Positions 40,644 to 51,822 of a stretch of DNA of 64,000 bases are shown here, piece after piece; within the stretch, counting starts at the first letter, position 1; every line of letters begins with the position of its first letter. Under the pieces are notes generated by a model. It saw only the letters and a list, made by a program, of their open reading frames with translations, did no database searches and was not told the origin of the DNA. The stretch spans positions 1,116,001 to 1,180,000 of the forward strand of contig CP048469.1 in the NCBI GenBank assembly GCA_025559845.1, read 5' to 3'. A program made the translations under genes and the position numbers. Source of the stretch: Agrobacterium tumefaciens (lineage in GTDB: Bacteria > Pseudomonadota > Alphaproteobacteria > Rhizobiales > Rhizobiaceae).

Positions 40644-41840
40644 ATGATGAGCCAGCCGATGTTGCCACCGTTAGATCTCGAAACTGTCCTGCTGCTGCAT
40701 AAACTGTCGTTTTTCGTTGCCGCCGTCTGTTTCCTTTATGCCCGTTCGCAATCGAAAGAGAGTGTCGGTCTCGGCTTTCTGTCCCTCGGCTTCCTGCTGG
40801 TCGCAGCATCCTCCACCCTCATCGGTTTCGGCAAGATCGTTCCCGGCCTGAACTGCGCGCTGATCGTCACCGGCAATCTTGCCGGAATGTGCGGTTATGC
40901 AATCTTCTGGATCGGCATGTGCCGCATCAGCAGTCAGCGCAAAAGGGCAGGCGAGTGGTGGATCTTGCTTCTGCCGGTCCTCGTCGGTGCGATCCTTGCG
41001 CTGGCGGGCTGGTATGGCGACCTGGTGGCACGAGCCTCCGTATTCCAGTTCACGGCCGGTTTTCTGCTGGCCGCAGCCGCCTACACCGTTATCGCCGACC
41101 GCAAGAAGGAGCCGCTCCCTGTCCGCCGTCCGCTTGGCGTCACCATCGGGCTGACGGCATTTTTGAGTTTCGTCGTGGTCATCGGCCTGCAGTTTCCGAC
41201 CGTCGCCATCATCGCGCCGCGCAATGCGTTCTTCCTGTCCATCATCTGCCACTTCGCCATAGCCGTCTTCGTTCTGGCGCTGGTCAAGGAACGGGCGGAA
41301 GAGGGGCTGCGCCGTCTGGCCGATCTCGACCTTCTGACCGGCATTGCCAACCGGCGTTCCTTTTCCACCCGTCTGCGCGACAACATGCTGCCGGGCGACG
41401 CGATCGCCATGATCGACATCGACCACTTCAAACGCATCAATGACCGGTTCGGCCATCTGGCCGGAGACGACGTGCTGGCATCGGTTGCGGCCGGATTGCG
41501 CGAACGGGTCGGCGCCAACGACCTTCTCGCCCGCTTCGGCGGCGAGGAATTCGTGCTGTTCATGCCGGGCATCGGCAAGGAAGATGCAATGGCCTTCGTC
41601 GCAAGGCTGCGCGCCGAAGTCAGCGCCATCATCCACGACCTCGACGAACAGGTTGTCGCCGTAACACTGAGCGCCGGGCTGTCGGTCTGTGAGGAAAAAA
41701 GCCTGTCAGCACAGGCGCTGATCAAGATGGCCGATACGGCGCTCTATGCCTCGAAAGCTGCGGGCCGCGATCGACTGACATTTTACCGCCCGGAAGATTT
41801 CAACCGTATCACCCCACAGGCCGTGCGCCAGGCGGGATGA
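40644..41840 (+). CDS. Membrane diguanylate cyclase (GGDEF)
   Basis: 398 aa. The N-terminal half has about six or seven membrane helices (residues ~15-215), resembling a membrane sensor of the 7TM type. The C-terminal GGDEF domain (~230-390) has DLDLLTGIANRRSF, DIDHFKRINDRFGH and an intact active site RFGGEEFVLF, so it likely makes cyclic di-GMP. The residues before GGEEF (GANDLLARF) lack the RxxD inhibitory site. Tandem ATG codons at 40644 and 40647. Converges on mazG with 14 bases between. The signal sensed is unknown. Confidence 0.92.
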   Translation: MMSQPMLPPLDLETVLLLHKLSFFVAAVCFLYARSQSKESVGLGFLSLGFLLVAASSTLIGFGKIVPGLNCALIVTGNLAGMCGYAIFWIGMCRISSQRKRAGEWWILLLPVLVGAILALAGWYGDLVARASVFQFTAGFLLAAAAYTVIADRKKEPLPVRRPLGVTIGLTAFLSFVVVIGLQFPTVAIIAPRNAFFLSIICHFAIAVFVLALVKERAEEGLRRLADLDLLTGIANRRSFSTRLRDNMLPGDAIAMIDIDHFKRINDRFGHLAGDDVLASVAAGLRERVGANDLLARFGGEEFVLFMPGIGKEDAMAFVARLRAEVSAIIHDLDEQVVAVTLSAGLSVCEEKSLSAQALIKMADTALYASKAAGRDRLTFYRPEDFNRITPQAVRQAG

Positions 41841-41854
41841 GGTCATAGACCGGC

Positions 41855-42697
41855 TCAGCCTGCGAGCGAACGCTCGATGTGCTTGGCCGCTTGCCACAGA
41901 TCTTCCATGCGCTCCAGCGTCGCCGCTTCCAGGGTTTCGCCATTTGTTGTGAGCGATGTTTCGATGTGATTGAAACGTCTGCGGAATTTCGTATTGGTGC
42001 CGCGCAGCGCGTTTTCCGGGTCGGTCTTGACGTGACGGCCGATGTTGACGAGCGCGAAAATCAGATCGCCGAGCTCATCGGAGACTTTCTCCGGTTTGCC
42101 TTCCGCCAGCGCCTCGCGCAGCTCCGCGATCTCTTCTTCGATCTTGTCGAGGATCGGGGCAGGGTCCGACCAGTCGAAGCCGACGCGTGCGGCCTGTTCC
42201 TGCAGTTTCAGCGCCTCGGTCAAGGCGGGCTGGCTGCGCTGCACGCCGCCGAGAAAACCGGCCTTGAAATCCTCGGTAATGCCGCGGCGCAGGCGCCGTT
42301 CGGCGCGTTCGCGTTTTTCTTCGGCCTTGATCCGGTCCCACTGCAATTTGACGGTGTCAGGCGTGTCGGCATCCGAAACGTCGAAGACATGCGGATGGCG
42401 ACGGATCATTTTCGAGGTCACGGCATGTACCACGTCGCCAAAGGAGAATTCACCCATCTCCTCAGCGATGCGGGCATGGAAAACCACCTGCAGCAGCAGG
42501 TCCCCCAATTCTTCGCAAAGATCGTCCGTGTCCTTGCGCTCGATGGCGTCAGCGACTTCGTAAGCCTCTTCGATCGTGTAGGGCTTGATCGTTTCGAAGG
42601 TCTGCACGATGTCCCACGGGCAGCCGGTTTCCGGCTGGCGCAGGGCCTCCATGATCTCGATCAGACGGGAAATATCCTTCGAGGCTTCCATCGGCAT
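41855..42697 (-). CDS. mazG: MazG, nucleoside triphosphate pyrophosphohydrolase
   Basis: Hydrolyses NTPs and dNTPs to monophosphates, with roles in pool cleaning and the stringent response. 280 aa with two MazG repeats. The first holds GCPWDIVQTFETIKPY and the metal motif EEAYEV...EELGDLLLQVVFHA; the second has EEEIAELREAL and DELGDLIFALVN. The ATG at 42697 has GGGAAG upstream; the longer frame would run back to near the deaminase stop. It is 16 bases downstream of the deaminase gene on the same strand and probably co-transcribed. Confidence 0.95.
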   Translation of the reverse strand: MPMEASKDISRLIEIMEALRQPETGCPWDIVQTFETIKPYTIEEAYEVADAIERKDTDDLCEELGDLLLQVVFHARIAEEMGEFSFGDVVHAVTSKMIRRHPHVFDVSDADTPDTVKLQWDRIKAEEKRERAERRLRRGITEDFKAGFLGGVQRSQPALTEALKLQEQAARVGFDWSDPAPILDKIEEEIAELREALAEGKPEKVSDELGDLIFALVNIGRHVKTDPENALRGTNTKFRRRFNHIETSLTTNGETLEAATLERMEDLWQAAKHIERSLAG

Positions 42698-42713
42698 GTC
42701 TTTACTTCCCGGT

Positions 42714-43301
42714 TCAGTTGAGCGGAATGTTGTTGTCGGTCTTCGATGCCTGGTAGCTGTTCGAAAGATCGTCATAGGCGGCCTTGATGCGGGCCGTCTG
42801 CGCCTTCAGTTCGCTTTTCAGCGGGTCGGCTTCGCTCTCCACCAGGTCGGAGATGAAATAGGAGTTCCAGAAGGCATTGTTGCGGCGGTATCCTCCGGGC
42901 TCCAGACCGAACACTTCCTTCAGGATTTTCAGGTCGTGCGGAATGGCGAAAGCGTCGCGCGAATCTTCGTGGCTGAAGAACGAGTAGAAATTGTCGAAAC
43001 CGGCCCAGGTGATCGCCGACATGCACATGGTGCAGGGTTCGTGCGTCGACAGGAAGATCAGGTCCTTGGTGTTGAGCTTTTCGCCAAGTTCATAAAAGCG
43101 CTTGAGGGTGTGGACCTCACCGTGCCAGAGCGGATTTTCCAGCTCGTTGTTGGTTTCGGCAATGACCAGAGACAGGTCGGACTTGCGCAGAATGGCGGCG
43201 CCGAAAACCTTGTTTCCAAGGCTGACACCGCGCGCCGTCAGCGGCAGGATGTCGTGTTCGATAACGTCGAGAAGGCGGGCGGCGATGGTGTTGCTGGCCA
43301 C
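42714..43301 (-). CDS. Cytidine/deoxycytidylate deaminase-family protein
   Basis: 195-aa zinc deaminase. The signature WHGEVHTLKRF supplies His and Glu, and STHEPCTMCMSAITWAG supplies the two Cys zinc ligands. The C-terminal ~80 residues are an extra helical extension not found in short guanine or cytidine deaminases. Starts with GTG at 43301, with AAAGGA upstream. Substrate not determinable; pairing with mazG suggests nucleotide-pool sanitation. Upstream lies an inverted repeat (43331-43395). Confidence 0.85.
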   Translation of the reverse strand: MASNTIAARLLDVIEHDILPLTARGVSLGNKVFGAAILRKSDLSLVIAETNNELENPLWHGEVHTLKRFYELGEKLNTKDLIFLSTHEPCTMCMSAITWAGFDNFYSFFSHEDSRDAFAIPHDLKILKEVFGLEPGGYRRNNAFWNSYFISDLVESEADPLKSELKAQTARIKAAYDDLSNSYQASKTDNNIPLN

Positions 43302-43330
43302 GGTGATCGTCCTTTGTGCCGGCGGAACGG

Positions 43331-43395
43331 AAAGCGGCTTCCGAGCGGAATGCCGTTAGAAAACAATGTCCTCTTTTTTGGCTCGAAGCCGCTTT
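43331..43395. repeat. Inverted repeat IR1 between deaminase gene and cysG
   Basis: AAAGCGGCTTC-C-GAGC (43331-43346) and GCTCGAAGCCGCTTT (43381-43395): 15 pairs with one bulged base and a 34-base loop. It starts 30 bases upstream of the deaminase GTG, so it would lie in that mRNA's leader or in its promoter. Confidence 0.6.
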
Positions 43396-43439
43396 TGTCA
43401 AGGGATGCAAGGCGGGATTCGTCTTGGGTAAAAACCCTT

Positions 43440-43492
43440 GCGGTTGGATTTCCTCAAAAACCCCACCGGTCGAGAAATAAAAATCCAACCGC
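43440..43492. repeat. Inverted repeat IR2 upstream of cysG
   Basis: GCGGTTGGATTT (43440-43451) and AAATCCAACCGC (43481-43492): a perfect 12-bp stem with a 29-base loop, ending 59 bases before the cysG start. Preceded by GGGT-AAAA-ACCC (about 43427-43438). Could be a leader hairpin or operator for the sulfite-reduction operon. Confidence 0.6.
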
Positions 43493-43551
43493 GCGAACGG
43501 CATGAATTTCTGTTTCTTCATTCCTCGCGGCAAATGCGGGATACATGTGGC

Positions 43552-45007
<1,456 letters not shown>

Positions 45008-45015
<8 letters not shown>

Positions 45016-45322
45016 CAAGGTTTTGACCGCCAACCGTCTGGACGATGGCATTGCCGTCTGGCTGGATGCCAATGGAGAATGGACGGAAAACCTCCAGAAC
45101 TCCCTGGTGGCGCGCCATGCGGAAGCCGTTGCTTCGCTGGAGGAAATCGGCAAACGCGATTTTTCCGCCAACAAGGTCGTTGACGTCAACATTGTCGATG
45201 TCGTCGAGGAAAATGGTCGCCTGTGGCCGACCCGCCTGCGCGAACGCATCCGTGCGGCCGGCCCTACCGTTCAATACGCCACCGGCTTCAAGCCGGCCGA
45301 TGCAGCATTTATCGCAGTCTGA
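45008..45322 (+). CDS. DUF2849 protein of the sulfite-reduction cluster
   Basis: 104-aa soluble protein of the DUF2849 family (MADKVLTANRLDDGIAVWL, RLWPTRLRERIRAAGPT). In alphaproteobacteria it is found between cysG and cysI, and its role is unknown. The ATG at 45008 overlaps the cysG stop by eight bases; cysI begins eight bases after its stop. Tight packing suggests obligate co-expression with siroheme synthase and sulfite reductase. Confidence 0.9.
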
Positions 45323-45330
45323 GGAATACG

Positions 45331-47001
<1,671 letters not shown>

Positions 47002-47014
47002 GGAGACCAAGACG

Positions 47015-47521
47015 ATGACAAAGATCTGGAACGAAAGCGGTTTCGTCGAAAACGATCCTTGGGTGATCGAAACGGAAGAGGTGAAGGCCGAGGACGGCCA
47101 GAAGGCCCTTCTGCCGCTCGACGCCTTTCTGACGCGGGTGGGTGAAAGCAACGATATTGGTCTGGGCGTGCTGATTGCGCCCGCCGACGACGTGACGAAG
47201 CTTGAGCCATATCTCGACCGTATCGGCCTGGTGGCGGTCAGCTTCCCGGCCTTCAACGACGGGCGTGGTTTCAGCCATGCCTCGCTGTTGCGCAGCCGTC
47301 TCGGCTTTACCGGCGAGGTGAGGGCGGTTGGCGATGTGCTGATCGATCAGGTGCCCTTGATGTTGCGCACCGGCTTCACCAGCTTTGCAGTGACCAACCA
47401 AACCGCGATCCGCCGCCTGTCGGAAAACCGGCTTCCGGCGATCGACGTCTATTACCAGCCGACGGCCCGTGCCGCGACCGGTAACGAGACCTATAGCTGG
47501 CGACGCCGCGTCGCTGTGTGA
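47015..47521 (+). CDS. DUF934 protein, sulfite-reduction accessory
   Basis: 168-aa member of the DUF934 family, regularly located after cysI and described as probably involved in sulfite reduction. Features: WNESGFVENDPWV at the start, ALLPLDAFL, FNDGRGFSHASLLRSR and GDVLIDQVPLMLRTGF. No cofactor motif is evident. ATG 47015 follows GAGGAGACC, 13 bases after cysI. Last clear member of the cys cluster; the next gene, fpr, has its own promoter-like region. Confidence 0.9.
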   Translation: MTKIWNESGFVENDPWVIETEEVKAEDGQKALLPLDAFLTRVGESNDIGLGVLIAPADDVTKLEPYLDRIGLVAVSFPAFNDGRGFSHASLLRSRLGFTGEVRAVGDVLIDQVPLMLRTGFTSFAVTNQTAIRRLSENRLPAIDVYYQPTARAATGNETYSWRRRVAV

Positions 47522-47532
47522 CGCGTCGCCAT

Positions 47533-47561
47533 GGAAATATGAGTTTCAGATACATATTTCC
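47533..47561 (+). terminator. Hairpin 3' of the cys cluster
   Basis: GGAAATATG-N11-CATATTTCC, a perfect 9-bp inverted repeat 11 bases past the DUF934 stop. It is AU-rich with no following T run. It may end the cys mRNA or protect it, or serve as an operator upstream of fpr. Confidence 0.45.
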
Positions 47562-47592
47562 TGAATGCATGGCAGTATTGGCATTCTCATGC

Positions 47593-47628
47593 CTTCAAAA
47601 CCGGGCAGAAATGGTATAATTGCCCGGT
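47593..47628 (+). promoter_or_regulatory. fpr promoter with a 29-bp palindrome over the -10 box
   Basis: TATAAT at 47615-47620, with CTTCAA 16 bases upstream as a possible -35. ACCGGGCA (47600-47607) and TGCCCGGT (47621-47628) are perfect 8-bp inverted arms around a 13-base centre that includes the TATAAT. The arrangement is that of a repressor or activator operator. It lies 39-67 bases upstream of fpr. Confidence 0.6.
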
Positions 47629-47666
47629 CGGAGAATGTCGCTTATCGAATATGGACGGAACTAGAA

Positions 47667-48479
47667 ATGAACGCGCCAGCCAAGACGGAAGATTTTGCGA
47701 TCAAGATACCTGATGGTGTTTACGCCGAGACGGTTCTTTCGGTAGAGCATTACACCGATCACCTGTTCCGCTTCCGCATGACGCGGCCGGCCGGTTTCCG
47801 TTTCCGTTCCGGCGAGTTTGCCATGATCGGCCTGATGGTTGGCGAAAAGCCGATCTACCGTGCTTACTCCATCGCAAGCCCGGCCTGGGATGAGGAACTG
47901 GAATTCTTCTCGATCAAGGTTCCCGATGGTCCTTTGACCTCGCACCTGCAGGCCATCAAGCCCGGCGACACGGTCTTGATGCGCAAGAAGCCGACAGGCA
48001 CGCTGGTTCTCGACGCGCTGACCCCCGGCAAGCGCCTTTACATGCTTTCCACCGGTACCGGCATTGCGCCCTTCGCAAGCCTGATCCGTGACCCGGAAAC
48101 CTACGAAAAGTTTGATGAGGTCATTCTGACCCATACCTGCCGCGATGTGGCCGAACTGAAATACGGTTTCGATCTGGTCGAAGAAATCAAGAACCACGAG
48201 TTCCTGAACGAAATCGTCGGCGACAAGCTGAAGCTCTACTCCACGGTCACCCGTGAAGATTACGCCTTCACCGGCCGCATTACCGACCTCATCGAAAACG
48301 GCAAGGTGTTCGCCGATCTTGGCGTGCCTCCTTTCGATCCGGCGATCGACCGCGGCATGATCTGCGGTTCCTCAGCCATGCTGAAGGACACCAAGGCGCT
48401 GCTCGAAAAAGCAGGCCTGACGGAAGGCGCCAATAACAAGCCGGCAGAATTCGTCATCGAACGTGCATTCGTCGGCTAA
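47667..48479 (+). CDS. fpr: Ferredoxin-NADP+ reductase
   Basis: FAD enzyme moving electrons between NADPH and ferredoxin or flavodoxin, with roles in oxidative stress defence and reductive biosynthesis. 270 aa, the bacterial subclass. FAD-binding RAYSIASPAWDEELEF near residue 70, GPLTSHLQ, then the NADP domain with LSTGTGIAPFASLIRDP, THTCRDVAEL and CGSSAMLKD. ATG 47667 is preceded by only a weak ribosome site. A strong terminator follows. It may supply reductant to CysI next door (inference). Confidence 0.95.
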   Translation: MNAPAKTEDFAIKIPDGVYAETVLSVEHYTDHLFRFRMTRPAGFRFRSGEFAMIGLMVGEKPIYRAYSIASPAWDEELEFFSIKVPDGPLTSHLQAIKPGDTVLMRKKPTGTLVLDALTPGKRLYMLSTGTGIAPFASLIRDPETYEKFDEVILTHTCRDVAELKYGFDLVEEIKNHEFLNEIVGDKLKLYSTVTREDYAFTGRITDLIENGKVFADLGVPPFDPAIDRGMICGSSAMLKDTKALLEKAGLTEGANNKPAEFVIERAFVG

Positions 48480-48503
48480 GCCGCGCCACAGACCGAGATT
48501 TTG

Positions 48504-48529
48504 AAGGAGGCCCAACGGCCTCCTTTTTT
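48504..48529 (+). terminator. Intrinsic terminator of fpr
   Basis: AAGGAGGCC-CAAC-GGCCTCCTT, a 9-bp perfect stem, then TTTTA. It reaches the stop codon of the convergent MFS gene and could partly serve both. Confidence 0.9.
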
Positions 48530-49829
48530 ATTGGCCGTGTGATACCTCTGCCGCCTCATCATGCTCCTTCGGCGCGATTTCGTTGCGGTAGATGAGAAAG
48601 AGGCCGATGGCGATGGCCGAGATACCGCCGCCGACGAGATGGGACAGGGAGTAGCCACCCTGCGTCACCAGCCAGCCTGCCACCACGTTGCTGAGCGACG
48701 CGCCGATGCCCTGTACTGTCATGACGCTGGCAAGGCCGACATTGAAGCGTCCGGTACCCTTGAGAATGCGCTCGGCTGCCACAGGTGTGACGATGCCGAG
48801 CAGACCAGCACCGATACCGTCCAGAAACTGCACCGGAAAGATCACCCAGAAATCCGTGAAGGCCGATGCCAGAAAACCCCGGATAGGCAGGGCAATCAGC
48901 GCAATCAGAAACACCGTTGCAAGTCCGAAACGGCGGATCAGCCAGGGTGCCAGGGCAGCAACGAAGATCATCGCGAATTGCGCGACGCCGGTGATGATCG
49001 CGGTGGTGCGGAACGGCGTCTGCAGTTCGATGGCGAAGTCCTGGGCGATCAGCCGGCCCATTGGCGCATTGCCGAAATGAAAGACCAGCAGAATGATGGC
49101 GAGGAAGATCAGGCCGCGTTCCTGCAGCAGCACCTTGAAACCGGAAGGGCCGGGCTCGCCCTTGTCCTCGCCAAGACCGCGCGCCACCTTGTGATCGATA
49201 CGGTGCGGATCGATGGCGGCGGTTGCGATGAGCGCGCCAACAGCCGTGAGCAACATCAGGCCGATGACCCCATGCAGGCCGAAGAAGGACACGGCGACAT
49301 AGGTCGCAAACAGCGAGGCGAAGTTGCCGCCATGGTTCCAGAACTCGTTGCGCGATATCTGGTGTGAAAACAGGCGCTCACCGACAAGGCCAAGCGTGAG
49401 GCCGGCAAGGGCAGGTGCGACGACAGCACCCACCACGGCGGTCATGATCTGCCCGGTCCAGACGATCCAGACATCGGGAAAGATCAGAGTGATGAGGGCG
49501 CCGATGGTGACCAGCACCACAGGCACGGCAATCAGCATCCGTTTCCAGGTCGTGCCATCCACCAGTGCGCCGCAGAGCGGCGTGGCGATCAGGCCGACCA
49601 GGCCGCCAACCGTGGCAATGAGACCGAGAGACAGCGAAGACCAGCCATTCGTGGCAAGAAAGGCATCGAGAAACGGACCGAGCCCATCCCGTGCATCGGC
49701 AAGAAAGAAGTTCAGCGCAGCAAGCGCAAACAGGGTGCGGTCAGATAGGCCGCCGGCTCGCGGCGCACCGCCGGAGGAATGACCGGCCGAGGGGCTGCCT
49801 TGCGGCGCAGAAACGCTGAGGGCCGTCAT
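48528..49829 (-). CDS. MFS transporter
   Basis: 433-aa inner-membrane protein with about 12 helices. A soluble Ser/Gly-rich N-terminus (~1-30) precedes DRTLFALAALNFFLADARDGLGPFLDAFLA, then a cytoplasmic loop LCGALVDGTTWKRM like the MFS loop 2-3 signature. A longer central loop (about 200-225, DPHRIDHKVARGLGEDKGE) divides the halves. Substrate unknown. The ATG at 49829 starts the natural N-terminus; the longer frame overlaps a divergent gene. Stop at 48528 abuts the fpr terminator. Confidence 0.87.
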   Translation of the reverse strand: MTALSVSAPQGSPSAGHSSGGAPRAGGLSDRTLFALAALNFFLADARDGLGPFLDAFLATNGWSSLSLGLIATVGGLVGLIATPLCGALVDGTTWKRMLIAVPVVLVTIGALITLIFPDVWIVWTGQIMTAVVGAVVAPALAGLTLGLVGERLFSHQISRNEFWNHGGNFASLFATYVAVSFFGLHGVIGLMLLTAVGALIATAAIDPHRIDHKVARGLGEDKGEPGPSGFKVLLQERGLIFLAIILLVFHFGNAPMGRLIAQDFAIELQTPFRTTAIITGVAQFAMIFVAALAPWLIRRFGLATVFLIALIALPIRGFLASAFTDFWVIFPVQFLDGIGAGLLGIVTPVAAERILKGTGRFNVGLASVMTVQGIGASLSNVVAGWLVTQGGYSLSHLVGGGISAIAIGLFLIYRNEIAPKEHDEAAEVSHGQ

Positions 49830-50037
49830 GAGAAGTGCTCCGGAAATATAGCGGTGGTGATGCTTGGCGTCATCGAGGTTCGCGAAGAACAGATGCCGCC
49901 GGATTTGGTTGCATTGGAAAACTAAAAAGCCTGATCGCGCATGTTGCTTGTAAAAACCGGTGAAAAGCCTGCCTTGGCACAGGAACATTTGTCCGGCTCA
50001 GCGAGTTACCGTCCGTCTAAACTTACGGATCGACGCC

Positions 50038-50541
50038 ATGAAACGCACAGCCGCAGTCCTGTTATCACTCGCCGGTATCGTGGCAGCCCAGCCCGCTGCC
50101 GCTGACGAAAGCGCATTTCTCTCGTCCCTTGAAGGCACGTGGACGGGCAAGGGAACGGTCATCACCCGCATCGGTGCACCGGCTTTTTCGGTGAATTGCA
50201 CGTTGAATTCGGATGCCCGAAGTGCTGCCCTGAGCATGTCAGGCAATTGCCGTGGACTGGTTGTCGTCAACCGCGCCATCGCGGCCGACCTGACCGCCAG
50301 CGGGGCGCGCTACACCGGCACCTACACCGGTCCGTCTGGCCGTCCTTCGGCGCTGTCTGGCAATCGCCGGGGAAATGCCATCAACCTGACTGTGCGCTGG
50401 AACCGCGATATCAATGGTGACCGCGTGGCCGCAATGACCATCGAAAAGGTCGGTGCGAACGGCCTCAGACTGCGCACAACCGACAAGGACGGCAAGACCG
50501 GCAAGACGGTGGTGACAAGCGATATCCGACTGGTGCGGTAA
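50038..50541 (+). CDS. Exported protein of unknown function
   Basis: 167 aa with a clear Sec signal peptide: MKRTAAVLLSLAGIVAAQPAAA, cleaved probably before DES (about residue 22/23). The mature part is beta-rich, opens FLSSLEGTWTGKG, has a single Cys pair (NCTLN, GNCRG) and reads like a small lipocalin-like or heparinase-II-unrelated barrel; I assign no family. ATG 50038 was chosen for the signal peptide. It converges with the next gene with only three bases between their stop codons. Confidence 0.75.
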   Translation: MKRTAAVLLSLAGIVAAQPAAADESAFLSSLEGTWTGKGTVITRIGAPAFSVNCTLNSDARSAALSMSGNCRGLVVVNRAIAADLTASGARYTGTYTGPSGRPSALSGNRRGNAINLTVRWNRDINGDRVAAMTIEKVGANGLRLRTTDKDGKTGKTVVTSDIRLVR

Positions 50542-50544
50542 GCC

Positions 50545-51684
50545 TTACGCGGCAAGCGCGTCCGCAACCATTGTTCTGTTGCGGCCGGTGTTCTTGGCTT
50601 GGTAAAGCGCAACATCGGCGCGGGCATAGGCGGAAGAAAAGCTTTCTCCGGGATTGATCACGGCCAGACCGAAGCTTGCGGTAATCGGCAGATCGCTGTC
50701 GCAATCGGCAAACAGTGCCGGAACACCTTCACGGATCGTCTCGACCAGTTTCAGGGCATCCTTCATGTCCGCCCTGGACAGGAACAGCGCAAACTCTTCC
50801 CCACCCATACGTGCGGCAAGGTGATCCACGCCCGCAAAGCTATCAATATGGTCGGCAAAACGCTTGATCACGGTGTCACCGGCAGCATGGCCGAAGCGGT
50901 CGTTGACGGTCTTGAATCGGTCGATATCGGTGACGACGACAATTCCGCGTGGAGTGTGGCGAAGTGCGATCCGCCTTTCCACTTCTTCTTCAAAACCACG
51001 CCGGTTCAATACACCCGTCAGGTAGTCATGGCGGGCCTGGCGTTTCAGTTCCTTGGCAAGATCGGCCGCCACGATCATCAGCGTCAGAATGCCGGTTCCG
51101 ATCATGCCGGTCGGCGTGCCGATCGACAATACGACGATAAAGCTGGCGTCGGCGATTTCGCCGCCCGCCCGCGCGAGCCAGGCGGCAATTGCGACACTGC
51201 TGATATACAGGCCATAAACGGTGAGAATGCGCCGGACGGTCAGCGCAATGCCGGTGGCGCCGCGCAGGGTGTAAACGATGATGCCCACGAAGGCGGCGTC
51301 GGCAATGGCGGTCGCCATGCGCGAAAACATGCGCCATTCGGTCAACTGGAACGCCCAGGCTACGAGAATGAACAGGGTCGAGACGATCCAGGTGATCGCG
51401 ACACCGCGATTATCCCTGCCAGCCCTGAGCCGGAAACCCCAGGCCAGCAGCGCGAAACTGCCGATGGAGGCATGGCAGGCCAGCATCGCCGTCAGATATT
51501 GCTGCTCCGGCATCAGCCCGCCAACGATGCGCAAACCGTGGCCGATGGCCGACGACATGAAGGACAGCGCCCAGATCATCGCGTGTTGCTTCAACCCGAA
51601 CTGACGCCACGCCAACAGAAGCGCGACGCCAAAAAGCAGGCTCACGACAACAATGCTCAGCGATGTGACGACGGTGGAAAGCAT
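50545..51684 (-). CDS. Membrane diguanylate cyclase (GGDEF), second copy
   Basis: 379 aa. Six or so N-terminal membrane helices (residues ~5-205). The GGDEF domain (~215-372) has ARHDYLTGVLNRRGF, DIDRFKTVNDRFGH and active site ARMGGEEFALF. No RxxD inhibitory site stands before the GGEEF (VDHLAARM). It likely synthesises cyclic di-GMP in response to an unknown membrane signal. Similar in layout to the cyclase at 40.6 kb but not a close copy. Confidence 0.92.
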   Translation of the reverse strand: MLSTVVTSLSIVVVSLLFGVALLLAWRQFGLKQHAMIWALSFMSSAIGHGLRIVGGLMPEQQYLTAMLACHASIGSFALLAWGFRLRAGRDNRGVAITWIVSTLFILVAWAFQLTEWRMFSRMATAIADAAFVGIIVYTLRGATGIALTVRRILTVYGLYISSVAIAAWLARAGGEIADASFIVVLSIGTPTGMIGTGILTLMIVAADLAKELKRQARHDYLTGVLNRRGFEEEVERRIALRHTPRGIVVVTDIDRFKTVNDRFGHAAGDTVIKRFADHIDSFAGVDHLAARMGGEEFALFLSRADMKDALKLVETIREGVPALFADCDSDLPITASFGLAVINPGESFSSAYARADVALYQAKNTGRNRTMVADALAA

Positions 51685-51822
51685 AAGCCGTTGGACAGGT
51701 TGTAAATGGGAAAAACGCCGTAGCGAGGCGCCCTTATATCGTCAGACCTGGGCGAATGACAATCCGCTCTCTGTTCACAGTATTGTCCTGCGTCAATGAC
51801 GCGCAAAGCAGACGGATGATTT

